This document shows, piece after piece, positions 47,617 through 56,907 of a stretch of 64,000 bases of DNA. The stretch spans positions 744,001 through 808,000 of the forward strand of contig CAVUSX010000029.1 in the NCBI GenBank assembly GCA_963744275.1, written 5' to 3'. The notes under the pieces are model-generated. The model did not search any database, was not told the DNA's origin, and was given only the letters and a program-made list of their open reading frames with translations. Within the stretch, counting starts at the first letter, position 1; every line of letters begins with the position of its first letter. The stretch is from VAZQ01 sp963744275 (lineage in GTDB: Bacteria > Pseudomonadota > Alphaproteobacteria > Rhizobiales > Xanthobacteraceae). Both the position numbers and the translations under genes were made by a program.

Positions 47617-47721
47617 TTTGCGCGGCGTCAAAGATTCTGGGGCAGGTCGGGACATGGCGTAATCGCGGGGTAACGACTGCCGAACAGGCTGGTCTCCCCG
47701 TAACGCCAAAGGAGCAAGACC

Positions 47722-48771
47722 ATGTCCCAGAGCAACCAGTATGTCGGCCTTGATGTGTCCCTGAAGGAAACGTCGATCTGCGTCATTGACGATGCCGACA
47801 AGATCGTGTGGCGCGGCCGAGCAAACTCTACGCCGGAAGCTATCGCATCGGCCGTGAAGCAGCACGCGCCCCATGCGGTTCGGATCGGGCTCGAAAGCGG
47901 GCAGCTGTCGGGCTGGCTGTTCCACGGATTGAAAAGAGGCCAGACTCCCGGTGATCTGCGTCGATGCGCGCCACGCCAAGGCGGCGCTATCGTTGAAGGT
48001 CAACAAGACCGACGCCAACGACGCCCTCGGTCTGGCGCAGATCATGCGCGTCGGCTGGTACCGCGAGGTGACGGTGAAGGGCCTCGACTGCCAAGCCGTG
48101 CGTGCGCTGCTGGTGGCGCGCGCGCCAGATCGTTTCGCAAATTACGACGCTAAAGAATTGCGTGCGCGGCATTCTAAAGACCTTCGGTCGGGTCCTGCCC
48201 AAAGGCTTGCGCGGCCAGTTCCCAGCGCGTGTACGCGTGGCGATCGACGGGCATCCGGTACTCGAGGCGATCATCGAGCCGACGTGGTTGCAAGTGCTGG
48301 AGGCGACGCGGGCCCAAGTCCTCGTGTACAACAGGGCTGTCATTCAACTCGCTGGCAGCGACGACACTGCCCGCCAGCTGATGTCGGCTCCGGGCGTCGG
48401 CACGGTGGTTGCCTTGGCCTATATGACCGGCGTCGAGGATCCAGCGCAATTCAAGCGATCGTCGTCGGTGGCAGCATACTTCGGGATGACGCCCAGGCGT
48501 TATCAATCCGGCGAGGTCGATCACGCCGGGCGTATCTCCAGGTGCGGAGACGGGATGGTGCGTAGCCTTCTGTTCGAGGCAGCCAAAGTGTTGCTCAGCC
48601 GATCAGCGCGACCAAGCGCGCTGAAGACCTGGCGAAGCCCTTGGCAAACGCATCGGAGCTAAGAAGGCAACCATGGCGGTTGCCCGCAAGCTTGCCGTCA
48701 TCCTGCATCGCATGTGGACCACAGGCACGACGTTCCAATGGAACGCTCAAGGTGCATCTCCAGCCGCCTGA
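47722..48771 (+). CDS. IS110-family transposase (DEDD recombinase), three frame shifts
   Basis: It starts MSQSNQYVGLDVSLKETSIC (first catalytic Asp) behind AAGGAGCAAGACC. DEDD-domain segments follow: VICVDARHAKAALSLKVNKT and DANDALGLAQIMRVGWY. The C-terminal Transposase_20 domain has LMSAPGVGTVVALAYMTGV, FKRSSSVAAYFGMTPRRYQS and the Ser-containing GRISRCGDGMVRSLLFEAA. The frame moves 1, 2, 0, 1 with +1 insertions near 47940, 48120 and 48625. 1050 minus 3 gives 348 residues, normal for the family. The last frame ends TTFQWNAQGASPAA. Confidence 0.88.
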
Positions 48772-49036
48772 GGTCGATCGACCCTTCGCCGCATCTCGCG
48801 GCGGAATACTGTCCCTGCTGGGACGGGCCTCGACGACCGCGCGAATCTTCCTGCGCCGATCTCTTGTTGAGTGCGTTCGGGACATAGCGGCGTCGAAACC
48901 CTGAGGGCCATGGTGCGGCCAGGAGACCCCTGGACCGCGTAGAGAACGGTGTATCTGGCAGCGACAGCAATCCGAGCGAGCGAGAACCAAAGGGGACCAC
49001 CACACTCGACAACCGAGCTGCTCATCCGGCCCGTGA

Positions 49037-49970
49037 TCATCCCAGTCTGCCGCCGTGCTCGAAGCTGTCAAGGCGCGGGCTGGAAACGGCGGCGACGCCC
49101 TTGTGCAGCAATTCCCGCCCAGACAGGCTCTCGCGGCCGAGCGTCGGACAAGAAAATGGAGAGCACCACCCCGAAGGCGAACACGAACAGCGTCGTGGTG
49201 CTGCCGATGGCCTGCACGAGACCGAGCGGCGCCAGCGTCAGGGCGAACCGGGTCCCCAGGCCGCCGCCGAGATTGATCAATTCGTTGACCGCGTTGATCG
49301 ACAGGACCGCGACCGGATTCGAGCGCAGCAGATCGATGAATTGCCGGCGATAGGAGGCGACACACAGGAGCGCCGCGCCGAACAGCGCCTCGCCCACGAA
49401 CATCCAGAACGTGGTCGGCCAGAACTCGTCGCGCAGCGCGAAGATCTTGAAGATCAGCGAGCTGACGGCGAGCGCGAGCGCGCAGGCGAGCATCAAGGCG
49501 GCGAGGCGGGTGTTGAACCGCGTTCTTCGACCCGCCGCATGCGGTCGGGATCGCAGCGAGACCAGCAGCGTCCCGCCCACGATCAGGGCGCCACCCGCCA
49601 ATTGGGCGGGCGACAGGGTTTCTCCCAGTACGACATATCCCAGCACGAAACCGAACAGCGGGCCGGCCTGGAAAAACGGCGCCACCACCGAGGCTTCCTC
49701 GGTTTGCAGCGCCTGCAGATAAAACAGCATCGCCCCCATACAGAGGACGCCCGAAAGCCCCATGAGCGCCGCGTTCGCGAGGCCGACCTCGGCCACGCCC
49801 GGGGCGAGGACCCAGATGAACGGCAGCGTGATCAAGCCGATCAGGGCGGTGAAGACCAGCAGGACCGCGACATCGCTGTCCTTGAAGTATCTCTCGACCA
49901 GATACTTATCCATGTGGGTCGAGGCTGCCCACAGGATCGGACCGGAAAACGCAAAGACGAGCCAGTGCAC
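49037..49970 (-). pseudogene. EamA/DMT-family transporter, C-terminus cut by the IS110 element
   Basis: A ten-segment drug/metabolite transporter beginning MHWLVFAFSGPILWAASTHM (GTG start behind GAGGAAATA). Two EamA halves are visible, with SVVAPFFQAGPLFGFVLGYV and LGETLSPAQLAGGALIVGG in the first. One extra base near 49150 shifts the frame. The corrected end reads TLGRESLSGRELLHKGVAAV and should continue into the last hydrophobic segment. Instead it runs into SSPRLDSFEHGG and a stop at 49037, which is probably insertion-sequence DNA. About 15-20 residues of the last membrane segment are lost, so function is doubtful. Confidence 0.72.
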
Positions 49971-49973
49971 TAT

Positions 49974-50130
49974 TTCCTCCCCTGCAAGGGGGAGGTGACC
50001 GCCGTGAGGGTACGCAATAAACGCTCAGTTCGCGGAGGCGGGACCCCGACCGCGAGCGGCAGATGCGCGTAAACGCGCTAATGGCACCCTCCCCGCAGGG
50101 GGAGGAAGGGGCGAAGGATCGAATCTAGAT
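49974..50130. repeat. mosaic GC-rich palindromes between convergent or adjacent genes
   Basis: TCCCCTGCAAGGGGGAGG (about 49976-49993) and CCTCCCCGCAGGGGGAGG (about 50090-50107) are hairpins. They flank GCGGAGGCGGGACCCCGACCG and a GCGCGTAAACGCGC palindrome. The layout repeats that of 24625-25047, so both belong to the same mosaic family. Confidence 0.65.
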
Positions 50131-50131
50131 G

Positions 50132-51109
50132 CTAATCGATGTGCAGGTTCTGCTCGCGGATCACCTTCACCCATTTCTGCGTTTCCGACTTGATGTCGGC
50201 CGCGAACGCATCGGGCGAGCCCGGCATGGGGTCGAGCATCTGGGGGGCGAGGAACCGGTCCCGGAAGGCGGGATCGGCCAGGATGCGCTGCACGTCGGCA
50301 TTGATCTTCGTCACGATCGCGCGCGGCGTTCCGCTCGCCGTGAACAGGCCGACCCAGCTCACCGCTTCGTAACCGGGCAGCCCGGTTTCGGCGATGGTGG
50401 GAACCTCGGGAGCCTGCGGCAAACGCTTGAGGCTTCCCACCCCCAGCATGTTGATGCGGCCGGCCTGCGCGGGCGCGAGCGAGAGGGTCATGCTGACGGA
50501 CATCAATTTGATGTGGCCGCCCAAGAGGTCGGTGAGGGCGGGGGCGGCGCCCCGGTAGTGCACCGGAACGAGCGTGATGCCCGCCATGTTCTCCAGGAGC
50601 TCGATGTTCATGTGCGGGGCGCTGCCGATGCCGGCGGTGCCGAAGCTGATATCGGCCGGCTGGCTCTTGGCGAGCGCGATCAGCTCGGCGACGTTGCGCG
50701 CCGGCAGCGACGGATGGGTGACCAGCGCCTGGGTGTAGCTCGCCAGGCCGCTGATGGGAGCGAAGTCGGTTTCGGCGTCGTAGGGCAGGCTGCCCTTGGC
50801 ATAAAGGTAGGGATTGCTGACGAAGGTGCCGCTCTCGCTCACCATCAGGGTGTAGCCGTCGGGCGCCGCCTTGGCGACGGCGGCGGCCCCGATGTTGTGA
50901 CCGGCGCCGCCCTTGTTCTCGATCACGACCGGCTCGCCCCACATCTCGGAGAGCCGCTGGCCGACCCCGCGGGCGACCAGATCGGTCAATCCGCCGGCCG
51001 CCGCGGTCACCACGATGGTCACCGGCCGGGCCGGATAGGTTTGCGCCTGCAGGGCGGTCGCGGCGCAGACGCCAGCGAGCCCGACCAGGGCGCCAAGCCA
51101 TTTCGCCAT
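50132..51109 (-). CDS. Bug-family (TctC-like) periplasmic solute-binding protein
   Basis: A 325-residue protein with a signal peptide ending ATALQAQ, followed by TYPARPVTIVVTAAAGGLTD, the tripartite tricarboxylate transporter receptor start. VIENKGGAGHNIGAAAVAKA, APDGYTLMVSESG and ITLVPVHYRGAAPALTDLLG are family motifs that bind carboxylates. No TctA/TctB membrane genes are nearby. Such orphan receptors are numerous in proteobacteria, and the ligand cannot be predicted. The start is an ATG at 51109. Confidence 0.9.
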   Translation of the reverse strand: MAKWLGALVGLAGVCAATALQAQTYPARPVTIVVTAAAGGLTDLVARGVGQRLSEMWGEPVVIENKGGAGHNIGAAAVAKAAPDGYTLMVSESGTFVSNPYLYAKGSLPYDAETDFAPISGLASYTQALVTHPSLPARNVAELIALAKSQPADISFGTAGIGSAPHMNIELLENMAGITLVPVHYRGAAPALTDLLGGHIKLMSVSMTLSLAPAQAGRINMLGVGSLKRLPQAPEVPTIAETGLPGYEAVSWVGLFTASGTPRAIVTKINADVQRILADPAFRDRFLAPQMLDPMPGSPDAFAADIKSETQKWVKVIREQNLHID

Positions 51110-51294
51110 TCTGTTTCTCCTCGTTTCGGCAGCGCCGACCAGCCGCGCAAGCCGCCCCGGAAAGATGATCTAGATCAATACGGCTCTGGTCGCCCGCACC
51201 TAGCGTTTGAACGTAACATAGAGGTTTCACAAAGCGGGCGTAAAGACTTCAGCGGTGCTGTCGTGGCCGCCTATTGGATGCAGAGGAATTCGAG

Positions 51295-51703
51295 ATGATT
51301 GATGTGGCGTTGCGACGGCTCATGCTGGCTGGCGTCCTGGTCTTGGCGGCCACCGTATCCGGATCGGCGAAGACCAGCCGGACGAGCTTCGACGGCTCCT
51401 GGAGCGTCCTGATCATGACCGATGCCGGGACCTGTGACCGCGCCTACCGCTATGGCTTGCGCATTGCCGGAGGCCAGCTGCACTACGATGGCGGCATGGG
51501 CGTCGTCCTGTCGGGACAAGTCACCCCCAAAGGCAACGTTCGGGTCTACCTGCGGCAAGGCGATGCCGCCGCCCAAGGCAGCGGCCGGCTGTCCAAGTCC
51601 GCCGGATCCGGCAAATGGCAAGGCGCGTCGCCGAGCCTGCGTTGCTCGGGTCATTGGCAGGCCGAGCGCCGCCATAGGCGGCGCCGCCATCAAATCGCAA
51701 TAG
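51295..51703 (+). CDS. small exported protein, unknown function, frame shift near the end
   Basis: It starts MIDVALRRLMLAGVLVLAAT (signal peptide) behind GAGGAATTCGAG. The mature part reads SFDGSWSVLIMTDAGTCDRA, YRYGLRIAGGQLHYDGGMGV, VTPKGNVRVYLRQGDAAAQG and SGKWQGASPSLRCSGHWQAE, a small beta-rich domain with two cysteines. Similar small exported proteins occur in Bradyrhizobium relatives, without known function. Without correction the frame runs on antisense through the next gene to 52047. One inserted base near 51670 would end it at 51703 with 135 residues, which is more plausible. Confidence 0.6.
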
Positions 51704-51731
51704 CCGGAAAACGTAATAGCCGGTCGGCGCT

Positions 51732-52058
51732 CTATTCCTTCACCGCCGCGTCGCGCAGCAAGGTTCGGGCGAACCAATTTCCGCGCTCGGTCAATCGCGC
51801 CGAGCTCAGGCGATGGTCCGTCGTCAGTGTCAGCATCCCGTCGCGCGCCAGATCGGCGACCGTGACGCCGGAGACCGGCTTGCCGTCCGGCAGTCCATGC
51901 CAGGCTCCGTCCTTCTTATGGAGGCCGCTGCCGTTGAAGCAAGCCACCAGGGCGTTGCGCTTGGCGGCCGAAAGAATGGCGACCAGCGCGCGCGGCTCGC
52001 TGGGTGCGAGCGGCAACAGGGGCACGGGCTCCAGTTCGGCGTCTTGAAGAATGGTCAT
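51732..52058 (-). CDS. small conserved hypothetical protein
   Basis: A 108-residue protein, MTILQDAELEPVPLLPLAPS, started by an ATG at 52058 behind GGGGAGATCGAC. The middle LVAILSAAKRNALVACFNGS and the end TTDHRLSSARLTERGNWFAR look like a small winged-helix-like or DNA-adjacent fold. I recognise no named family. It is convergent with the small exported protein gene. Confidence 0.5.
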   Translation of the reverse strand: MTILQDAELEPVPLLPLAPSEPRALVAILSAAKRNALVACFNGSGLHKKDGAWHGLPDGKPVSGVTVADLARDGMLTLTTDHRLSSARLTERGNWFARTLLRDAAVKE

Positions 52059-52536
52059 GTCGATCTCCCCGGCGAACGACGGCGACGATGCGGCTCGCAA
52101 TGAGGTGGCTGCAAGGTGCAGAGGGACACTACACACAGAAATGAAACATCACACACAGAAATCGATCATCATTCACATATCATAAGTTACTTAAGTACCG
52201 GCCCGCTCTATCGCAACCGAAAGCCCAACGAAATCTGCCGCAGGCCGTCGGATTGGTCTCGTCATTTCGCGCTTGCCTGACATTCCGGCAAGAGTATCCT
52301 CGCAATGTCGGCGCGGACGGCAATTGCATCTTTGCGGAAGCTGCCGCGGAGCAAATGCAGAAGCGCAGAGATTGCAAAATGGTGCCGAGCGATTTGCAAT
52401 AAATTACCGTAATATTCTTGGGCGTCTGTTCATCGTCGCTGGAGGCGGGCGAGAGTGGCGGAAATCGCCCGTCGCATTCTGAGCTAAGGTCATGGAAAGG
52501 CTGGGCGGTCTGGTTTAGCAAACCTGGGAGGGTGTC
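52059..52536. other. intergenic region before the RND genes, AT-richer, no gene
   Basis: A 478-bp region with lower GC than its surroundings at 52160-52200 (CATATCATAAGTTACTTAAG). The only structure seen is a direct repeat listed separately. No transcription-factor gene of the TetR/AcrR type that often lies before RND operons is present. Short open frames here have no coding character. Confidence 0.45.
52131..52162. promoter_or_regulatory. two direct copies of ACACACAGAAAT, 20 bp apart
   Basis: ACACACAGAAAT occurs at 52131-52142 and 52151-52162, i.e. two helical turns apart. It lies just upstream of the small hypothetical gene on the reverse strand and about 375 bp before the RND adaptor. 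The spacing suits cooperative binding of a regulator, but no factor is identified. Confidence 0.35.
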
Positions 52537-53643
52537 ATGCGCCTTGCGATCTGCGCGGTCCTTGCGGTCTGTGGATTTTCTCTTCCCGTCCAGGCTCAAC
52601 AACGCGAGGCCCCGGCCGTTTCGGTCAGCACGGTCGCGGCGGAACGGCGGCCCATTTCAAAGACCCTGGGCTTTGTCGGGCGCGTCGAGGCGGTCAATCG
52701 GGTCGAGATCAGAGCGCGGGTGACCGGTTTCCTCGATGCGGTGCTGTTCAACGAGGGCGACCCGATCAAGGAGGGCGCCCCGCTCTATCGGATCGAGAAG
52801 GGATTGTTCCAGGCCGCGGTCGAGCAGGCCCAGGGCGCCTTGGAGCGAAGCAAGGCGGCAAAGACCCTCTCCGTCGTCCAGCTCAAGCGCGCCGAAGACC
52901 TGCTGAAGTCGAATGCCGGCACGGCGGTGGCGCGCGACCAGGCGCAGGCCGCCGATCAGCAGGCCGACGGCGCCATCATGACGGACGAGGCCAATCTGCA
53001 GACCGCGAAGATCAACCTCGGCTATACCGACATCACGGCGCCGGTCGCCGGAAAGATCGGCCGCACCAGCGTCACCAAGGGCAATGTGATCGGGCCGCAG
53101 AGCGGTCCGCTGACCATGATCGTCAGCCAGGACCCGATGTATGTCACGTTCCCGGTGAGCCAGCGCGAATTCCTGCGCGCGCAGGAGAGCGGTCATCAGG
53201 TCGATATCACCGGCATCAAGGTCCGGATCCGCTTTGCCGATGGAACCGTCTACGACCAGATGGGCGCGATCAATTTCGTCGACGTGTCGGTGGATCGGAC
53301 GACCGACACCGTGACGGCACGCGCCACCATGCCGAATCCGAAAGGCGCGCTCATCGACGGTCAGCTGGTGCGCGTCGATCTCGAGGCCGGCGCCCCGGTC
53401 GAGCAGGTGGTGGTGCCGCAGGCCGCGCTCATCGCCGACCAGGCCGGCGTCTACGTCTTCATTGTCGAGGACGGCAAGGCGGCGGTGCGGCGCCTCAAGC
53501 TCGGCGGCGAGAGCGGGTCGGACGCGGTGGTGCAGGAGGGGCTCAGCGGCGGCGAGCAGGTCGTGGTCGAAGGGCTGCAGGGCGTGCGCCCCGGCGTGCC
53601 GGTGCGGGCGACCCCGCTGCCGACCGCCGTCGGCCGAGGCTAG
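52537..53643 (+). CDS. RND efflux periplasmic adaptor (membrane-fusion protein, AcrA/MexA type)
   Basis: A 368-residue adaptor. A signal peptide (to about residue 22, VQAQQREAP) is followed by a barrel/lipoyl part VEAVNRVEIRARVTGFLDAV and FNEGDPIKEGAPLYRIEKGL. A helical hairpin (residues about 100-145) and INLGYTDITAPVAGKIGRTS come next. The beta-barrel end includes VVVPQAALIADQAGVYVFIV. Unlike AcrA there is no N-terminal lipobox Cys. It joins the inner-membrane pump encoded five bases downstream to an outer-membrane channel. The ATG follows GGGAGGGTGTC. Confidence 0.93.
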   Translation: MRLAICAVLAVCGFSLPVQAQQREAPAVSVSTVAAERRPISKTLGFVGRVEAVNRVEIRARVTGFLDAVLFNEGDPIKEGAPLYRIEKGLFQAAVEQAQGALERSKAAKTLSVVQLKRAEDLLKSNAGTAVARDQAQAADQQADGAIMTDEANLQTAKINLGYTDITAPVAGKIGRTSVTKGNVIGPQSGPLTMIVSQDPMYVTFPVSQREFLRAQESGHQVDITGIKVRIRFADGTVYDQMGAINFVDVSVDRTTDTVTARATMPNPKGALIDGQLVRVDLEAGAPVEQVVVPQAALIADQAGVYVFIVEDGKAAVRRLKLGGESGSDAVVQEGLSGGEQVVVEGLQGVRPGVPVRATPLPTAVGRG

Positions 53644-53648
53644 CCGCC

Positions 53649-56600
53649 ATGCTCTCCGCCATTTTCGTCGACCGGCCCCGGCTCGCCATCGTCATCGCGA
53701 TCGTGACCACGATCGGCGGCCTGCTGGCGCTGCTCGCCATCCCGGTCGCGCAATATCCCGATATCGTTCCGCCCCAGGTTTCCGTCACGACCTTCTATCC
53801 GGGCGCCTCTTCGGCGGTGGTCGACGCCACCATCGCCCAGCCGATCGAGGCGCAGGTCGTCGGCGTCGACAAGATGATCTACATGAAGAGCGTGAGCGGG
53901 GACGACGGCAGCTACACGCTGGTGGCCTCGTTCGAGCTCGGCACCAATCCGGACATCAACACGGTCAACGTCAACAACCGGGTCCAGGTCGCGCTCTCCA
54001 GCCTGCCGCCGGACGTTCAGCGCCAGGGCGTCACGGTCAAGAAGAAGTCGTCTGCGTTGCTCGGCGTCATCGCGGTCACCTCGCCCAAGCTCACGCACGA
54101 TCCGCTGTTTCTCTCCAACTACGTCACCATCAATCTGCTCGACCAGATCAAGAGCACGCCCGGGGTCGGCGACGCGGCCCTGTGGGGCCCGCAGGACTAT
54201 GCCATGCGGGCCTGGGTGCGCACCGACCGGCTGACCGGATTGGGCTTGACCACCGGCGACATCATCAATGCGATGCAGGCGCAGAATGTCCAGGCCGCCG
54301 TCGGACGCATCGGCGCCCGGCCGATTTCGAACGAGCAGCAATTGCAGCTGAACATCCAGACCAAGGGTCGCCTGAGCACCGTCGAGGATTTCCAGAACAT
54401 CGTCATTCGCACCAATCCGGACGGATCGGTGCTGCGGCTGCGCGATGTCGCGCGGCTGGAGCTGGGCGCCGCCAATCTCGACCGCGAAACGCGGTTGAAC
54501 GGCGGGCCGGCGGCCGTGGTCGCGATCTACCAATCGCCGGGCGCCAACGCGATCGCCACGCTCGCTGCGGTACGCACCCGGCTGGCCGAGCTGGAGAAGA
54601 GCTTTCCGGAGGATTTGACCTGGAAGGTCACCTACGACCCGACCGCCTTCGTCACCGCAACCATCCATGAGGTGCAGAAGACGCTGGTCGAGGCCTTCAT
54701 TCTCGTGGTGCTGGTGGTGTTCCTGTTCCTCGGCAGCTTCCGCTCGACGCTCATTCCGACCTTTGCGGTGCCGGTCAGCCTCATCGGCACCTTCATCGCG
54801 CTGCTGGCGATCGGCTACTCGGCCAACTCGGTCTCGCTGCTGGCGGTCGTTCTGGCCATCGGCATCGTGGTCGACGACGCCATCGTGGTGGTGGAGAACG
54901 TCGAGCGCGTGATGGAGGAGCATCCCGAGCTCTCGCCCGCCGACGCCACCAAGCGGGCCATGCAGGAGATCACCGCGCCGATCATCGCGATCACCCTGGT
55001 GCTGCTGTCGGTGTTCGTGCCGGTGGCGTTCATCCCGGGGATCTCGGGCGAGCTGTTCCGGCAATTCGCGGTCACGGTCGCGGTCTCGATGTTCCTCTCC
55101 GCGATCAATGCGCTGACGCTGTCGCCGGCGCTGTGCGCGGTGCTGCTGCGGCCCCATCACGGGCCGCGGCGGGGCGTGATCGGGGTGGTGATGCGCTCGA
55201 TCGATTCCGTGCGCGACGCCTATGGGGCCGTGGTCGCCCGCATCGTGCGGGTCTCGGTCATCGGCCTGGTGCTGGTCGGCGTGGCGGGGGCAGGCGTGGT
55301 CGGTCTCGCCAAGCTGACGCCGACCGGCTTTCTGCCGGAGGACGACCAGAGCGGGCTGTTCGTGGTCGTCCAATTGCCGGGCGGCGCCTCGGTGGTGCGT
55401 ACCGCCGAGGTCGTCCGCCAGGCGGAAACCATCCTGCGCGACGAGGCGGCGGTGCAGGACTTCACCTCCATCATCGGGCTGAACTTCATCGACAACTACT
55501 CGGCCTCGAACGCCGCCTTCATGGTGGTCACGCTCAAGCCGTTCGAGCAACGCAAGGATCGCTCGCTCGGCGCCGCCGCGGTGATCGCCCGGCTCGGTCC
55601 GAAGTTCCGCGAGATCCAGGGCGGCACGGTGGTTCCGCTGGCGCCGCCGCCGATACTCGGTCTCGGCAGCGGCGGCGGCTTCGCCTATGTGCTGGAGGAT
55701 CTGCGCGGCGGCGACCCCAAGGCGCTGGCCCAGGTGTTGCGCGGACTGGTCGTGGCGGCCAACCAGGACCCTGCGCTCAACCGGGTGTTCAGCACCTTCT
55801 CGGCCACCAACCCTTCGATCTATCTCGATATCGACCGCGACAAGGTGCAGGTCCTGGGCGTGCAATTGAGCGCCGTCTTCCAGGCCCTGCAGGCCTCGCT
55901 CGGCGGATACTTCGTCAACAACATCAATTTGTTCGGCCGTACCTGGCAGGTCCAAGTCCAGGCCGAGGCCGAGGACCGGGCGAGCGTCGACGACATCTAT
56001 CAGATCAATGTGCGCAATGCCGAGGGCAAGATGATTCCGCTGCGCAGCCTGCTGGAGGTGCGCGTCGTGATCGGTCCGCCGGCGTTGATCCGCTACAACA
56101 ACCTCCGCGCGGTGACCATCCAGGGCGGTCCGGCGCCCGGCGTCTCCTCCGGGCAGGCCCTCAAGGCCATGGAAACGGTGGCGGCCAGCACGCTGCCGCC
56201 CGGGTTCGCAGGCGAATGGACCGACACCGCCTTCCAGGAAAAGCGCGCCGAAGGCAAGACGGCGATCATTCTCGGCTTCGCGGTGCTGTTCGCCTATCTG
56301 TTCCTGGTCGCGCTCTATGAAAGCTGGAGCATTCCGGTGCCGGTGCTGCTGTCGGTGTCGGTCGGTATCCTGGGCTCCTTCGCGGCGATCGTCATCGGCC
56401 GCCTGACCCTCGATCTCTACGGGCAGATCGGCATGGTGGTGTTGATCGGGCTCGCGGCCAAGAACGGCATCCTGATCGTCGAGTTCGCCAAGGAGAAGCG
56501 CGAGCACGGCATGCCGCTGTTGGAGGCCGCCACCGAAGGCGCGCGCTTGCGGTTCCGGCCGGTGATGATGACGTCGTTTGCCTTCATCCTCGGCCTCCTG

Positions 56601-56816
56601 CCGTTGGTCCTGGCCACCGGCGCGTCCGAGCTGGCGCGACGCAATGTCGGCACGCCGGTCTTCGGCGGCATGATCCTCGCTTCTTTCGTCGGCATCTTCG
56701 TCATCCCGCCCCTCTACGTGTCCTTCCAGGCGGTGCGGGAGCGGTTGCGGCCATCCACCCGGCCGCACCCGGCGCCATCCGCGCGCAACGCCTCCTCGGA
56801 GGTGCCGGCGGAGTGA
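53649..56816 (+). CDS. RND multidrug efflux pump (HAE1 family, AcrB/MexB-like)
   Basis: A 1055-residue proton-driven exporter with 12 membrane segments and two large periplasmic loops. Family motifs include MLSAIFVDRPRLAIVIAIVT, the TM4 segment LLAVVLAIGIVVDDAIVVVE with the paired Asp residues, ALTLSPALCAVLLRP, and GLAAKNGILIVEFAKEKREH with the conserved Lys of TM10. The frame is fully open over 3.1 kb, in contrast to neighbouring genes. It forms an operon with the adaptor (5-bp gap). No outer-membrane factor gene follows, so a shared TolC/OprM-like protein encoded elsewhere is likely. Confidence 0.95.
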   Translation: MLSAIFVDRPRLAIVIAIVTTIGGLLALLAIPVAQYPDIVPPQVSVTTFYPGASSAVVDATIAQPIEAQVVGVDKMIYMKSVSGDDGSYTLVASFELGTNPDINTVNVNNRVQVALSSLPPDVQRQGVTVKKKSSALLGVIAVTSPKLTHDPLFLSNYVTINLLDQIKSTPGVGDAALWGPQDYAMRAWVRTDRLTGLGLTTGDIINAMQAQNVQAAVGRIGARPISNEQQLQLNIQTKGRLSTVEDFQNIVIRTNPDGSVLRLRDVARLELGAANLDRETRLNGGPAAVVAIYQSPGANAIATLAAVRTRLAELEKSFPEDLTWKVTYDPTAFVTATIHEVQKTLVEAFILVVLVVFLFLGSFRSTLIPTFAVPVSLIGTFIALLAIGYSANSVSLLAVVLAIGIVVDDAIVVVENVERVMEEHPELSPADATKRAMQEITAPIIAITLVLLSVFVPVAFIPGISGELFRQFAVTVAVSMFLSAINALTLSPALCAVLLRPHHGPRRGVIGVVMRSIDSVRDAYGAVVARIVRVSVIGLVLVGVAGAGVVGLAKLTPTGFLPEDDQSGLFVVVQLPGGASVVRTAEVVRQAETILRDEAAVQDFTSIIGLNFIDNYSASNAAFMVVTLKPFEQRKDRSLGAAAVIARLGPKFREIQGGTVVPLAPPPILGLGSGGGFAYVLEDLRGGDPKALAQVLRGLVVAANQDPALNRVFSTFSATNPSIYLDIDRDKVQVLGVQLSAVFQALQASLGGYFVNNINLFGRTWQVQVQAEAEDRASVDDIYQINVRNAEGKMIPLRSLLEVRVVIGPPALIRYNNLRAVTIQGGPAPGVSSGQALKAMETVAASTLPPGFAGEWTDTAFQEKRAEGKTAIILGFAVLFAYLFLVALYESWSIPVPVLLSVSVGILGSFAAIVIGRLTLDLYGQIGMVVLIGLAAKNGILIVEFAKEKREHGMPLLEAATEGARLRFRPVMMTSFAFILGLLPLVLATGASELARRNVGTPVFGGMILASFVGIFVIPPLYVSFQAVRERLRPSTRPHPAPSARNASSEVPAE

Positions 56817-56907
56817 GGTCGGGCTGGCGCGAGCGCGCCGTTGGTCGGTTCAGATTGTTGGTTGCAAAGCTGCATCGGGCGCGGCGCGAAACAAAGCCAG
56901 GACCGTC

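Larger units (their letters stand above)
47500..49076 (+). mobile_element. IS110-family insertion sequence (ends approximate)
   Basis: A DEDD transposase gene (47722-48771) is flanked by about 220 bp of non-coding DNA upstream and about 300 bp downstream. The right end is placed near 49076, because the EamA gene loses similarity there after KGVAAV. The left end is not visible; similar sequences GTGCTCACCGCCGTCAAGG (47538-47556) and GTGCTCGAAGCTGTCAAGG (49055-49073) may mark related end or target sequences. IS110 elements have no long terminal inverted repeats, so exact limits need comparison. Confidence 0.65.

Noticed and set aside
51274..52047. A 257-residue protein reading through the antisense of the next gene
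   Set aside because: Similarity to the small exported domain ends near CSGHWQAE. The rest is the complement of the reverse-strand gene at 51732-52058.
53640..56768. A 1042-codon reverse-strand open frame
   Set aside because: It is the complement of the intact RND pump gene. Composition is dominated by Arg, Asp, His and Gly and there is no domain pattern.
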